Counted from the stretch's first letter, positions 1-6,302 are shown. The stretch: DNA of 7,709 nt from an uncultured Geobacteraceae bacterium (GCA_937958075.1 CALFFB010000209.1:1-7709), one strand, 5' to 3'. The notes: a model not told the origin generated them from the letters alone. Translations and numbers: made by a program.

Positions 1-1250
1 GCCATGCCCGCTTCGCGCAAGCCCCAGGCCAGTTGCAGGTGACAGCCGGGATTGGCGGTAACCAGGATGTCGGCACCGGTTTTTTTGACGTTGTCCAGTT
101 TGCGATCGAGAATCTGCTGACTTTCGTCGGTAAACTTGAGGCTGAAGGTGGCGGCTGAACCACAGCACCAGGAGGCCTCCGCCATCTCCCGGAAGTCGAT
201 ACCGGGAATGGCCTTGATCACCTCGCGGGGTTGCCTGCTGATGCCCTGAGCGTGGCACAGATGGCAGGGTTCGTGATAGGTGACGCTCTTACCAACCGGC
301 TTCAAGCCTTCCGTGCGAATCCCCACCTCGATGAGAAATTCACTGACATCCTTGATTTTTTTGTGAAATAACTCCAGCCGCTGATGGTCGGCCTGCTGCG
401 CCAGGATCTCTTCATATTCCTTCAGGGCGGCCCCGCAGCCGGCGCAGTCGGTGACGATGGCGTCAACATCGAGGTCAAGAAACAGGTCCAGATTAAAATG
501 TGCCAGGTCTCGGGTGGTACTGCGGTCCCCTTCCGTCAGGTGGGGGGCGCCGCAGCATTTCTGCTGTTTCGGGGTGATGACGTCAAATCCCTGATGATTG
601 AGGACCTTGACCGTCTGGCGGGAGACCTCCGGATAGAGCAGGGTCATAACGCAGCCGAGGAAAAAGGCCACGGTGCCGCGTTTTTCACCCCTGGCCGGGC
701 TGATGTCGGGCAGTTGCGGGCGCAGGGGGCGATGCAGCTGCGGCAGCATGCCCTCGGCCTTGTCGACCCAGTCGGGCGCGAGTTTGAGGATTTTACTGTG
801 ACGCACCAGCCATTGGATGCCGAGCTTCTGATAGAGCCGCGCCGGAAGCATGGATGTTTCCAGCAGGCCGGGGTTGGGCACCATCTTCTTCAGCACCAGT
901 TCCCGCAGGGATGTCTGCCATCTGGGGGCCGGCAGCTGCTGATGCACCTGGGCGCGGCACACCTCCATCACCTCGCCGGCCCTGACGCCTGACGGGCAGG
1001 CGGTGGTGCAGGCGCGGCAGTCGAGGCAGAAAAAGGCTTCCTCCTTCATCGCCTGGCCGAACTCCAGGGTGCCTTCGGCCACGGCCCGTGCCAGGGCCAC
1101 CCGACCGCGGGGGCTGGACCGTTCCCTGCCTGTCAGGGCGAAGGTCGGGCAGGTGGGCAGGCAGAAACCGCAGCGCATGCACTGCAGCACATCCTCATAG
1201 TCCGGTGCGTCGGCGGCAGTGAAATTGCCGAGGGGCTGGTGGCTGCTCAT
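1..1250 (-). CDS. glcF: Glycolate/D-lactate oxidase iron-sulfur subunit (GlcF-like), C-terminus cut by window edge
   Basis: Electron-transfer subunit partnering GlcD: it takes electrons from the flavin subunit through Fe-S clusters and passes them on towards the respiratory chain at the cytoplasmic face of the membrane. The frame is open from the ATG at 1250 to base 1 (416 codons) with no stop, so only the extreme C-terminus is missing; E. coli GlcF is about 407 residues. Two ferredoxin-type motifs are visible: C24-x2-C27-x2-C30-x3-C34-P and C75-x2-C78-x2-C81-x3-C85-P. They are followed by two cysteine-rich CCG domains (C200, C232-C233-G, DCAGCG at 268-273; then C329/C332, C362-C363-G and C403). 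The start is fixed by a GGAGG site 8 nt upstream that lies inside the end of glcD; only 3 nt separate the two genes, so they are co-transcribed and probably translationally coupled. Seen: motifs and spacing. Known: the family role. Inferred: the exact substrate, since the same architecture serves D-lactate dehydrogenases. Confidence 0.93.
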   Translation of the reverse strand, partial: MSSHQPLGNFTAADAPDYEDVLQCMRCGFCLPTCPTFALTGRERSSPRGRVALARAVAEGTLEFGQAMKEEAFFCLDCRACTTACPSGVRAGEVMEVCRAQVHQQLPAPRWQTSLRELVLKKMVPNPGLLETSMLPARLYQKLGIQWLVRHSKILKLAPDWVDKAEGMLPQLHRPLRPQLPDISPARGEKRGTVAFFLGCVMTLLYPEVSRQTVKVLNHQGFDVITPKQQKCCGAPHLTEGDRSTTRDLAHFNLDLFLDLDVDAIVTDCAGCGAALKEYEEILAQQADHQRLELFHKKIKDVSEFLIEVGIRTEGLKPVGKSVTYHEPCHLCHAQGISRQPREVIKAIPGIDFREMAEASWCCGSAATFSLKFTDESQQILDRKLDNVKKTGADILVTANPGCHLQLAWGLREAGM

Positions 1251-1253
1251 GGT

Positions 1254-2645
1254 CTATGCCTCCGGAGCGACGAAAATTTTACCGGGATTCATGATCCCCT
1301 GCGGATCAAACGATTGTTTGATCCGCTGCATGACGGCAACGCCGCCGGGGCCGATCTGCTTGGCCAGGTAGCCTTTTTTGGCGATGCCGATACCGTGTTC
1401 GCCGGAGACGGTGCCGCCCCAGGCCAGCACCTGCTCGTAGAGTTCATCATAGAAGGCATGGGCGCGCTTCATCTCATCGGCGTCACGCTCGTCACAGAGC
1501 ACCGTCGGATGCAGGTTGCCGTCACCGGCATGGCCGAAGGTGCCGACTTTCAGTCGGTATTTCTCCGTCAGCTGTTCGATCAGGGTAAAGGTGTCCGCCA
1601 GTTTCGAGCGCGGCACCGTAGCGTCTTCAAGGAGGGTGGTGGGTGAGACCCGCGCCAGGGCCGACAGGGCGGTGCGCCGGGCTTCCGCCAGCTTGACCGC
1701 ATCCTGCGGGTCTTTGGCCTGATGAACCTCGGCGGCTCCGACCTCCTCAAGGATCTGCTTCAGGGCGGTGGCTTCCTCGGCGACAACAGCAGCGTGACCA
1801 TCGACCTCAATGAGCAGCAGCGCCGCCATCTGCCGGGGCAGGCCGATGCCGACGTAATCCTCGACACAGTTGATGGTGGCCCGATCCATGATCTCCATGG
1901 TTGAGGGGATGATCTTGGCGGCGATGATCCGCGAGACGGCCTCGCCGGCGGTGCGGATATTGTCGAAGTACGCGAGGAAGGTCTGCTTGGTCTGCGGCGG
2001 CGGGATCAGCTTGACCGTGACTTCCGTGACGATGCCCAGGGTGCCTTCGGAGCCGACCAGCAGATCCTTGATGGCGTAGCCGGCGACATCCTTGACGCTC
2101 TTGCCGCCGGTGGAGATGAGGCTGCCGTCGGCCAGCACGCAGGTCAGGGCCATGACATAGTCGCGGGTGACGCCGTATTTCAGGCCGCGCAGGCCGCCGG
2201 CATCCTCCATGACGTTGCCGCCGATGGTGGAGATTTTCTGGGAACCGGGATCGGGCGGATAGAACAGCCCCTTTTCCGCCACGGCGTTGAACAGGTCAAG
2301 GGTGACCACTCCCGCCTCGCAGGTGGCGGTGAGGTTGGCCTCGTCGATCTCGAGAATCCGGTTCATCTTGTTCAGGCAGATGACCATGCCGCCATTGACG
2401 GGAATGCTGCCGCCGGACAGGCCGGTGGCGCTGCCGCGCGGCGTGATGGGGATGTTGTGGTCGCGGGCAATCTCGACAACGCGCACCACCTGGGCGCTGC
2501 TGGTCGGGTAGGCGACAACATCGGGCGTGGCGTGCAGCCCCGGTGTGGAGTCGTACCCCAGGACGAGGAGGTCTTCCTTGGCGGTGATCAGGTTGCCCTG
2601 GTCAAGAGCCTGTTCCAGGCGGCTGATAATGTCCTGTGCGATCAT
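1254..2645 (-). CDS. glcD: FAD-linked D-2-hydroxyacid oxidase/dehydrogenase subunit (GlcD-like; glycolate or D-lactate)
   Basis: Flavoprotein of the PCMH/VAO type that oxidises a D-2-hydroxyacid (glycolate, D-lactate) to the 2-oxoacid. Of 463 residues, about 40-215 form the FAD_binding_4 domain: PRGSATGLSGGS (69-80), PPDPGSQKISTIGG (130-143) and GYAIKDLLVGSEGTLG (189-204) are the family's flavin-contact segments. Residues about 215-455 form the FAD-oxidase C domain, with GHAGDGNLHP (371-380) and SGEHGIG (414-420) supplying the His/Glu residues (H372, H379, E416) that bind the active-site metal in relatives, and the usual NPGKIF end. The length is normal. The ATG has AGAGG 5 nt upstream. It is the first gene of the glcDF operon and has its own promoter and operators in 2718-2764. 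No GlcE-like gene separates it from glcF. GlcD and bacterial D-lactate dehydrogenases share this fold, so the substrate is not fixed by sequence; import by the adjacent TRAP system favours a small monocarboxylate. Confidence 0.94.
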   Translation of the reverse strand: MIAQDIISRLEQALDQGNLITAKEDLLVLGYDSTPGLHATPDVVAYPTSSAQVVRVVEIARDHNIPITPRGSATGLSGGSIPVNGGMVICLNKMNRILEIDEANLTATCEAGVVTLDLFNAVAEKGLFYPPDPGSQKISTIGGNVMEDAGGLRGLKYGVTRDYVMALTCVLADGSLISTGGKSVKDVAGYAIKDLLVGSEGTLGIVTEVTVKLIPPPQTKQTFLAYFDNIRTAGEAVSRIIAAKIIPSTMEIMDRATINCVEDYVGIGLPRQMAALLLIEVDGHAAVVAEEATALKQILEEVGAAEVHQAKDPQDAVKLAEARRTALSALARVSPTTLLEDATVPRSKLADTFTLIEQLTEKYRLKVGTFGHAGDGNLHPTVLCDERDADEMKRAHAFYDELYEQVLAWGGTVSGEHGIGIAKKGYLAKQIGPGGVAVMQRIKQSFDPQGIMNPGKIFVAPEA

Positions 2646-2717
2646 GGTGGCCTCTTATGCGTGAAGAATGGTCACAAGGGAAGTCGGCGAAAAAATCGAT
2701 AATATAAAAAATTGGTA

Positions 2718-2731
2718 AAATGGTAATACCA
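2718..2731 (-). promoter_or_regulatory. FadR/GntR-type operator at the glcD transcription start
   Basis: AAATGGTAnnACCA on the plus strand, whose core TGGT-AAT-ACCA (2721-2731) is a perfect 4+4 inverted repeat. TGGTnnnACCA is the known core of FadR-subfamily GntR sites (LldR, PdhR, FadR, GlcC). It covers roughly -2 to +9 of the predicted start, a repressing position. An extra half site, TTGGT, lies at 2712-2716. The same 14-base pattern occurs at 6150-6163 before dctP. The regulator gene is not in this window. Confidence 0.68.
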
Positions 2732-2750
2732 CTAAAATGTAGTTTTAGTG
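2730..2750. promoter_or_regulatory. Perfect inverted repeat over the glcD -10 box, candidate second operator
   Basis: CACTAAAA (2730-2737) and TTTTAGTG (2743-2750) are perfect 8-base inverted arms around a 5-base centre. The repeat covers the whole -10 hexamer (2736-2741) and shares two bases with the TGGTnnnACCA site. A protein bound here would block RNA polymerase. The arms do not resemble the GntR core, so a second regulator is possible. It could also be a chance AT-rich palindrome, but the length and position argue against that. Confidence 0.5.
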
Positions 2751-2764
2751 ACGCTGAATGTCAA
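2736..2764 (-). promoter_or_regulatory. Sigma-70 promoter of glcDF
   Basis: Read on the minus strand: -35 TTGACA (2759-2764, perfect consensus), a 17-base spacer, and -10 TACATT (2736-2741, 4 of 6 matches). The predicted start is near 2729, giving a leader of about 84 nt to the glcD ATG. The -35 is embedded in GGCTTGACAT, a ten-base string also found in the dctP promoter. Confidence 0.72.
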
Positions 2765-2788
2765 GCCAAGACTGCATTTTCTGTTTTT

Positions 2789-2822
2789 AAAAAAGGCCCT
2801 GCGTAAACGACAGGGCCTTTTT
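2789..2822 (-). terminator. Rho-independent terminator of dctPQM, possibly bidirectional
   Basis: A 12-bp perfect stem (2790-2801 with 2811-2822, core GGCCCTG/CAGGGCC flanked by A5/T5) with a 9-base loop. On the minus strand it ends in six T, 33 bases after the dctM stop, so it closes the TRAP operon and insulates glcDF from read-through. It also has five T on the plus strand. The glcD -35 box begins only about 25 bases further on. Confidence 0.9.
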
Positions 2823-2854
2823 CAAGATTTATTGGTTCTGGTGCTGTTTACCGG

Positions 2855-4195
2855 TCAGCGACCAAAAACGAGATCTGGTAGCCAGGTGATAAGTTCTGGA
2901 AAAGCAATCATCAAGCCCAGGCCAATAAGTTGTATGACAACAAAGGGGAGAATCCCTTTGTAAATCTCGCCCATGCTGTACTCTGGCGGCGCAACGCCTT
3001 TGAAATAAAACAGAGCATAACCAAAGGGCGGAGTGAGAAAAGATGTCTGCAGGTTGATGCAGATCAGCATGGCAAACCACAGGGGGTTGAAGCCAAGATC
3101 CATAGCAATGGGGGTGAAGATCGGCACAACCACAAGAAGAATGGCGGCCCAGTCAATAAACATACCAAGGATGAATACGACCAGCATCATAATTAAAAGA
3201 ACGACGTACTCGGAGACATCCATCCCCAACAGCAGATCGGCAACCACGTCACCGCCACCCATCATCAGAAATACAACACTGAACAGCTTACCACCGATGA
3301 ACAACAGCATGATCATGGCGGTCGTGCGCAAAGTGGCGATGCAGGCCTGAGAAAGAACCTGCAGATCTAGCTTCCGGTAAAACAGGGCTAGCAGCAGGGC
3401 ACCACCGCAACCGAGGGCAGCTGCTTCCGTAGGAGTTGCCATGCCCGCCAGAATTGTTCCCATGACCAGAAGGATCAGTCCAAAGGGCGGAACAAAATTC
3501 TTTGCCACCATGACAGCTTTTTGCAAGGCAGTAGCCGTTCGCTCTTCAGCCGGGATGGGTGGGCCGAGCTTCGGGTTGATGGCGCAGCGAACAAAGACAT
3601 AGACGAAGTAAAGGCCGGACAGCAGCAATCCGGGAATAATAGCAGCAGCAAACAGGTTGCCGACGGATGTTTCGCGAAGACCGGTCAGGCCGCCGTAGAT
3701 GACGAGCATGATACTCGGCGGAATGAGGATGCCCAGGGTTCCAGAAGAGCAGATAATGCCGGAAGCCAGCCCACGATCATAGCCACGACGGAGCAGGGCC
3801 GGGCCCGCCATCAACCCCATGGCAACAACCGAGGCACCAATGATGCCGGTGGTTGCGGCAAACACGGTTGAGACAACAATAACGGCAAGACCAAGACCGC
3901 CACGGAGCCCACCCAGGGTAATATAAAGTGCATCAAACAGTCCTTCAGAAACTTTGGAACGATCAAGTATTTGCGCCATGAAAATAAACAGGGGGATGGC
4001 CACAAGGGTATAATTCTGCATCAACCCCCAGTTGTTATTGGCAAATAGATCCATCAGGGCCATGATATTAAAGCCGTTATCAATGAGCCCGAAAAGCATG
4101 GCAACAGCCGACAAGGTGATTGCCAGGGGGTGGCCAAGAAGAATTGAAACCACCAGTACTGCAAACATCAGAATAGAAAGAATTTCTGGACTCAT
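2855..4195 (-). CDS. dctM: TRAP transporter large permease, DctM subunit
   Basis: Inner-membrane permease of a sodium-coupled tripartite ATP-independent periplasmic transporter; it forms the translocation path and receives substrate from DctP. Its 446 residues are almost entirely hydrophobic segments, as expected for this 11-12-helix family. Hallmarks: FAATTGIIGASVVAMG (112-127) and GTLGILIPPS (152-161) in the first half; GMATPTEAAALG (251-262, the ATPTEAA motif linked to ion/substrate binding) and TPPFGYALFYFKG (388-400) in the second. The ATG overlaps the dctQ stop in an ATGA arrangement (4192-4195), with GGAGGG 6 nt upstream inside dctQ, so translation is coupled. Last gene of the operon, followed by a strong terminator. 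The closest recognisable subfamily is the FcbT3 type (mannitol/chloroaromatic annotation), which in practice accompanies binding proteins for small 2-oxo or 2-hydroxy acids; that assignment is from memory of the family. Confidence 0.95.
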   Translation of the reverse strand: MSPEILSILMFAVLVVSILLGHPLAITLSAVAMLFGLIDNGFNIMALMDLFANNNWGLMQNYTLVAIPLFIFMAQILDRSKVSEGLFDALYITLGGLRGGLGLAVIVVSTVFAATTGIIGASVVAMGLMAGPALLRRGYDRGLASGIICSSGTLGILIPPSIMLVIYGGLTGLRETSVGNLFAAAIIPGLLLSGLYFVYVFVRCAINPKLGPPIPAEERTATALQKAVMVAKNFVPPFGLILLVMGTILAGMATPTEAAALGCGGALLLALFYRKLDLQVLSQACIATLRTTAMIMLLFIGGKLFSVVFLMMGGGDVVADLLLGMDVSEYVVLLIMMLVVFILGMFIDWAAILLVVVPIFTPIAMDLGFNPLWFAMLICINLQTSFLTPPFGYALFYFKGVAPPEYSMGEIYKGILPFVVIQLIGLGLMIAFPELITWLPDLVFGR

Positions 4196-4713
4196 TGTTG
4201 ACCCTCCGACTTGCTGGAGGTGAGTTGCCGCAATTCTCGCCAGCTTTGAATGATTGTGGAAATACCCTGTATCAGCAGGAGAATAAAACCAATAGCCATG
4301 AAGGTTTTATAGGGCGCAAGTAGGGGAGCCCAGGACGTAGAGGCTCTTTCCATGCTCTGCCAGGAATTTACAGCATAACGAGCTGAGCCATAGGTCAAAA
4401 AACCAACAGTTGGTATGAACAGGATAAAGCCGACAATGATCTTGAGCAGGTTGCGTACTTTTGTTGGTAACTTGGCTTCGACAATATCGATGGACACATG
4501 CCCCTGCTGCTTAAGGGTATAGCCGAGGCCGACCATGTAGTGAATGCCGTAGATAAAGGTGGTCAATTCAAAAGCCCAGACTGTCGGGGCATTAAACAGA
4601 TAGCGGGCAAGAACTTCGTAAATCACAACCGCAACCAGGGGAATAACCAGAAATGCGGTTATTCGTCCGACTCGTTCGTTGGTGTGATCAATTATCTCAT
4701 CAAACCTGAGCAT
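4192..4713 (-). CDS. dctQ: TRAP transporter small permease, DctQ subunit
   Basis: Small membrane subunit that pairs with DctM. 173 residues with four predicted membrane helices, at about 17-37, 48-68, 90-108 and 132-151. Family features are YEVLARYLFNAPTVWAFEL (32-50, matching the Ry-f-W-El pattern), HVSIDIV (72-78), and STSWAPLLAPYK (125-136) before the last helix. The C-terminal tail is polar (SSKSEGQQ). The start ATG at 4713 has AGAGAGG 4 nt upstream. It overlaps dctM by 4 bases and is separated from dctP by 194 bases containing a strong hairpin. Small permeases diverge quickly, so identification rests on these motifs together with the position between DctP and DctM. Confidence 0.93.
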   Translation of the reverse strand: MLRFDEIIDHTNERVGRITAFLVIPLVAVVIYEVLARYLFNAPTVWAFELTTFIYGIHYMVGLGYTLKQQGHVSIDIVEAKLPTKVRNLLKIIVGFILFIPTVGFLTYGSARYAVNSWQSMERASTSWAPLLAPYKTFMAIGFILLLIQGISTIIQSWRELRQLTSSKSEGQQ

Positions 4714-4860
4714 GGAGCCTCTCTATAGATGAAAATTTGGTCTGTGTGGTCACTGGCACAGTACATACGGCTGTGCCGCAATGTTTTGAATAGTGCCAAA
4801 CCAACGATATAAATGCATTTTTCAGGGATGGCAGAAAGAACAGTTGGCGTTGGGCAAGTC

Positions 4861-4889
4861 TGTGCCGGCCTTAACGAAAGGCCGGCACA
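4861..4889 (-). repeat. Strong intercistronic hairpin between dctP and dctQ
   Basis: A perfect 12-bp, GC-rich stem (4861-4872 with 4878-4889; core GTGCCGGCC/GGCCGGCAC) with a 5-base loop, starting 18 bases after the dctP stop. No T-run follows on either strand, so it is a poor intrinsic terminator. The likely role is to protect the 3' end of the dctP message, giving more binding protein than membrane subunits. The rest of the 4714-4907 spacer shows no convincing gene and no clear second promoter. Confidence 0.75.
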
Positions 4890-4907
4890 AAGGGCAATCA
4901 CAGGGGG

Positions 4908-6065
4908 TTACTGAACGAGCTTGCCTTCAATGTAATCATTAATCGGCCAGGGGGTGACACGACCACGTTGTTCACGCCAGTCGGCAAAATCTTTTTTGAA
5001 TTCCTCCTGAGAATCCAGGGCACGCTTGACATCGGGGTGCTTGGCGCTGAGGTCATCAAGATAAGATTTGGTCATCTTGGCGAATTCACGCAGAGTTTCA
5101 TCGTCCATGGTGATGAACTCAACCTTGTCTTTCATCTTTTTAAGGGCTTGGGCATTGAGGTTCTCAATCCAGGCATTTGACCAGAGCTGCGTTTCTTTGG
5201 CGGCTATGTCGACAATCCATTGCAGATCAGCCGGGAGAGAATCCCAGGCTTTCTGATTGATCATGATATCGGTCTGAAAACCGGGCTGATGAACGCCGGG
5301 AGAGATAACATATTTAGTGATATCGTCGAATCCCATTGGGAAGTTGATAGCCGGAGTTGAATATTCAGCGGCATCGATTACGCCACGCTCCAGAGCCAGG
5401 TAGACTTCACCGCCCGGCAGAGGAGATACAGAGGCACCGAGGGAGTTCATGATATCCATATACCAGCCGACGGTACGAAGACGCATGCCTTTAAATTCAG
5501 CCATAGTCGTCGCTTTTTTGTTGGAGTGCAGCCCCATTTCCTGTCCGGTCTGGCCGGCCGGCAGAGCATAGATGCCGTAAGGCTTATAGAGCTCTTGCAG
5601 CATTTCCAGTCCACCACGCTCATACAGCCAGATATTTCCGCCTTCAGCATCAAGGCCGAAGGGGACGGGACTGAAAGCAACAAATGCCTCGTTTTTACCC
5701 TTCCAGTAAAGTGGTGATGCATGAGCGATTTCAACTGAGCCTTTACTTACAGCATCAAATACTTCGCCCGCTCCGACGAGTTCGCCGGCAGAGAATAGCT
5801 TGATGTCAAGACGGCCACCAGAGGCGAGCTTAACGGAGTCGGCAAAGTGCTGAGCAATGTCATAAAAAAGTTGACCCTTCGACCAGGGCATAACCATCCG
5901 CCAGCGGAATGATTCTGTTGAAGGTTTAATGGTTCTGAGTTCTCTGCCGATTTCTTCCCGACGTTGGTCGACACCGAATTTTTCAGTGCCTGCAGCAAAA
6001 AGTTGCGGTGTTGTGACAAAGAGAAGAATAAGTAAGAAACTGATAATAACCCTTGTTTTTCGCAT
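4908..6065 (-). CDS. dctP: TRAP transporter substrate-binding protein, DctP family (TakP/FcbT1-like)
   Basis: Periplasmic receptor that captures the substrate and delivers it to DctQM. Of 385 residues, 1-24 form a Sec signal (MRKTR, a hydrophobic core FLLILLFV, cleavage likely after LFA). A polar, charged segment (25-52) precedes the first strand of the binding fold (RWRMVMPW, 54-61). Recognisable landmarks: FSAGELVGAGEVFDAVSKGSV (91-111), GMRLRTVG (193-200) with R197 at the position of the carboxylate-binding arginine, ALERGVIDAAEYSTP (224-238), and FDDITKYVISPGVHQPG (246-262). The last two align by eye with the Glu-Trp and PGWHEPG regions of the alpha-keto acid receptor TakP. A 2-oxo or 2-hydroxy monocarboxylate ligand is therefore likely, consistent with the glcDF neighbour; this is inference. 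Start supported by AAGGAG 7 nt upstream. First gene of dctPQM. GC content is clearly below that of the flanking genes. Confidence 0.93.
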   Translation of the reverse strand: MRKTRVIISFLLILLFVTTPQLFAAGTEKFGVDQRREEIGRELRTIKPSTESFRWRMVMPWSKGQLFYDIAQHFADSVKLASGGRLDIKLFSAGELVGAGEVFDAVSKGSVEIAHASPLYWKGKNEAFVAFSPVPFGLDAEGGNIWLYERGGLEMLQELYKPYGIYALPAGQTGQEMGLHSNKKATTMAEFKGMRLRTVGWYMDIMNSLGASVSPLPGGEVYLALERGVIDAAEYSTPAINFPMGFDDITKYVISPGVHQPGFQTDIMINQKAWDSLPADLQWIVDIAAKETQLWSNAWIENLNAQALKKMKDKVEFITMDDETLREFAKMTKSYLDDLSAKHPDVKRALDSQEEFKKDFADWREQRGRVTPWPINDYIEGKLVQ

Positions 6066-6095
6066 CGATACTCTCCTTTGATGGTGTGAGCCCTC

Positions 6096-6106
6096 TGGTC
6101 AATCCA
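6096..6106. promoter_or_regulatory. Imperfect TGGTnnnACCA-like site in the dctP leader
   Basis: TGGT-CAA-TCCA matches the operator core at 7 of 8 fixed positions and lies about 60 bases downstream of the predicted start, near the dctP Shine-Dalgarno site. It could be an auxiliary operator allowing looping, or a chance match. It also forms a 5-bp arm pair, TCTGG/CCAGA. Confidence 0.25.
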
Positions 6107-6139
6107 GAAATAGGCTAGGATAAAAAAATTTTAAAAGAG

Positions 6140-6164
6140 TTGGTCCATTAAATGGTACGACCAA
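6140..6164 (-). promoter_or_regulatory. FadR/GntR-type operator at the dctP transcription start
   Basis: The core TGGT-ACG-ACCA (6153-6163) is a perfect 4+4 inverted repeat inside AAATGGTAnnACCA (6150-6163), the same 14-base pattern found before glcD. An outer TTGGTC (6140-6145) pairs with GACCAA (6159-6164), giving overlapping half sites. It lies just downstream of the predicted -10 (about +4 to +14), a position suited to repression. A FadR-subfamily GntR regulator sensing lactate, glycolate or pyruvate is inferred; its gene is outside the window. Confidence 0.68.
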
Positions 6165-6173
6165 TTTTTGGAG

Positions 6174-6202
6174 AACTTAACCTTATCAATAAATCATGTC
6201 AA
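6174..6202 (-). promoter_or_regulatory. Sigma-70 promoter of dctPQM
   Basis: Minus strand: -35 TTGACA (6197-6202, perfect consensus), a 17-base spacer and a weak -10 TAAGTT (6174-6179, 3 of 6). The predicted start is near 6167, giving a leader of about 100 nt. The flanking GGCTTGACAT is identical to that in the glcD promoter. The weak -10 fits dependence on an activator. No sigma-54 -24/-12 element was found by eye. Confidence 0.6.
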
Positions 6203-6217
6203 GCCTTTAAAACGCTG

Positions 6218-6232
6218 TTAAGTTTTACTTAA
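6218..6232. promoter_or_regulatory. Inverted repeat upstream of the dctP -35, candidate activator site
   Basis: TTAAGT (6218-6223) and ACTTAA (6227-6232) around TTT, centred near -58 relative to the predicted dctP start. That is a typical class I activator position. AT-rich repeats arise by chance, so the call rests mainly on position. Confidence 0.35.
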
Positions 6233-6275
6233 GTAGTGAAGTGGATCGGTAGTGCTTGGAGGCATGGAGAAAGGG

Positions 6276-6302
6276 CGTCTGTCGCCTGGATGGCGACAGA
6301 CG
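6276..6302 (-). terminator. Hairpin downstream of the CoA-transferase gene, possible weak terminator
   Basis: A perfect 11-bp stem (6276-6286 with 6292-6302; CGTCTGTCGCC/GGCGACAGACG) with a 5-base loop, 91 bases after the CoA-transferase stop. On the minus strand it is followed by CCCTTTCTCC, a poor U-tract, so intrinsic termination may be partial; mRNA 3'-end protection or Rho-assisted termination are alternatives. Confidence 0.5.

Noticed and set aside
384..992. Plus-strand open frame of 202 codons
   Set aside because: It is antisense to glcF, whose two Cys motifs and CCG domains prove the minus-strand frame; no plausible domain or ribosome binding site was seen.
4692..4901. Minus-strand 69-codon frame in the dctP-dctQ gap
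   Set aside because: It starts with GTG without a Shine-Dalgarno site, runs through the hairpin and overlaps the dctQ start; the protein resembles nothing I recognise.
2855..6065. C4-dicarboxylate (succinate/malate) specificity suggested by the Dct names
   Set aside because: The names refer to the family only. The receptor landmarks resemble the TakP/FcbT1 branch, and the glcDF neighbour and shared operator favour a monocarboxylate.
6061..6250. Sigma-54 promoter expected for some dct operons
   Set aside because: No GG-n10-GC element with suitable context was found by eye, whereas a sigma-70 -35 consensus is present.
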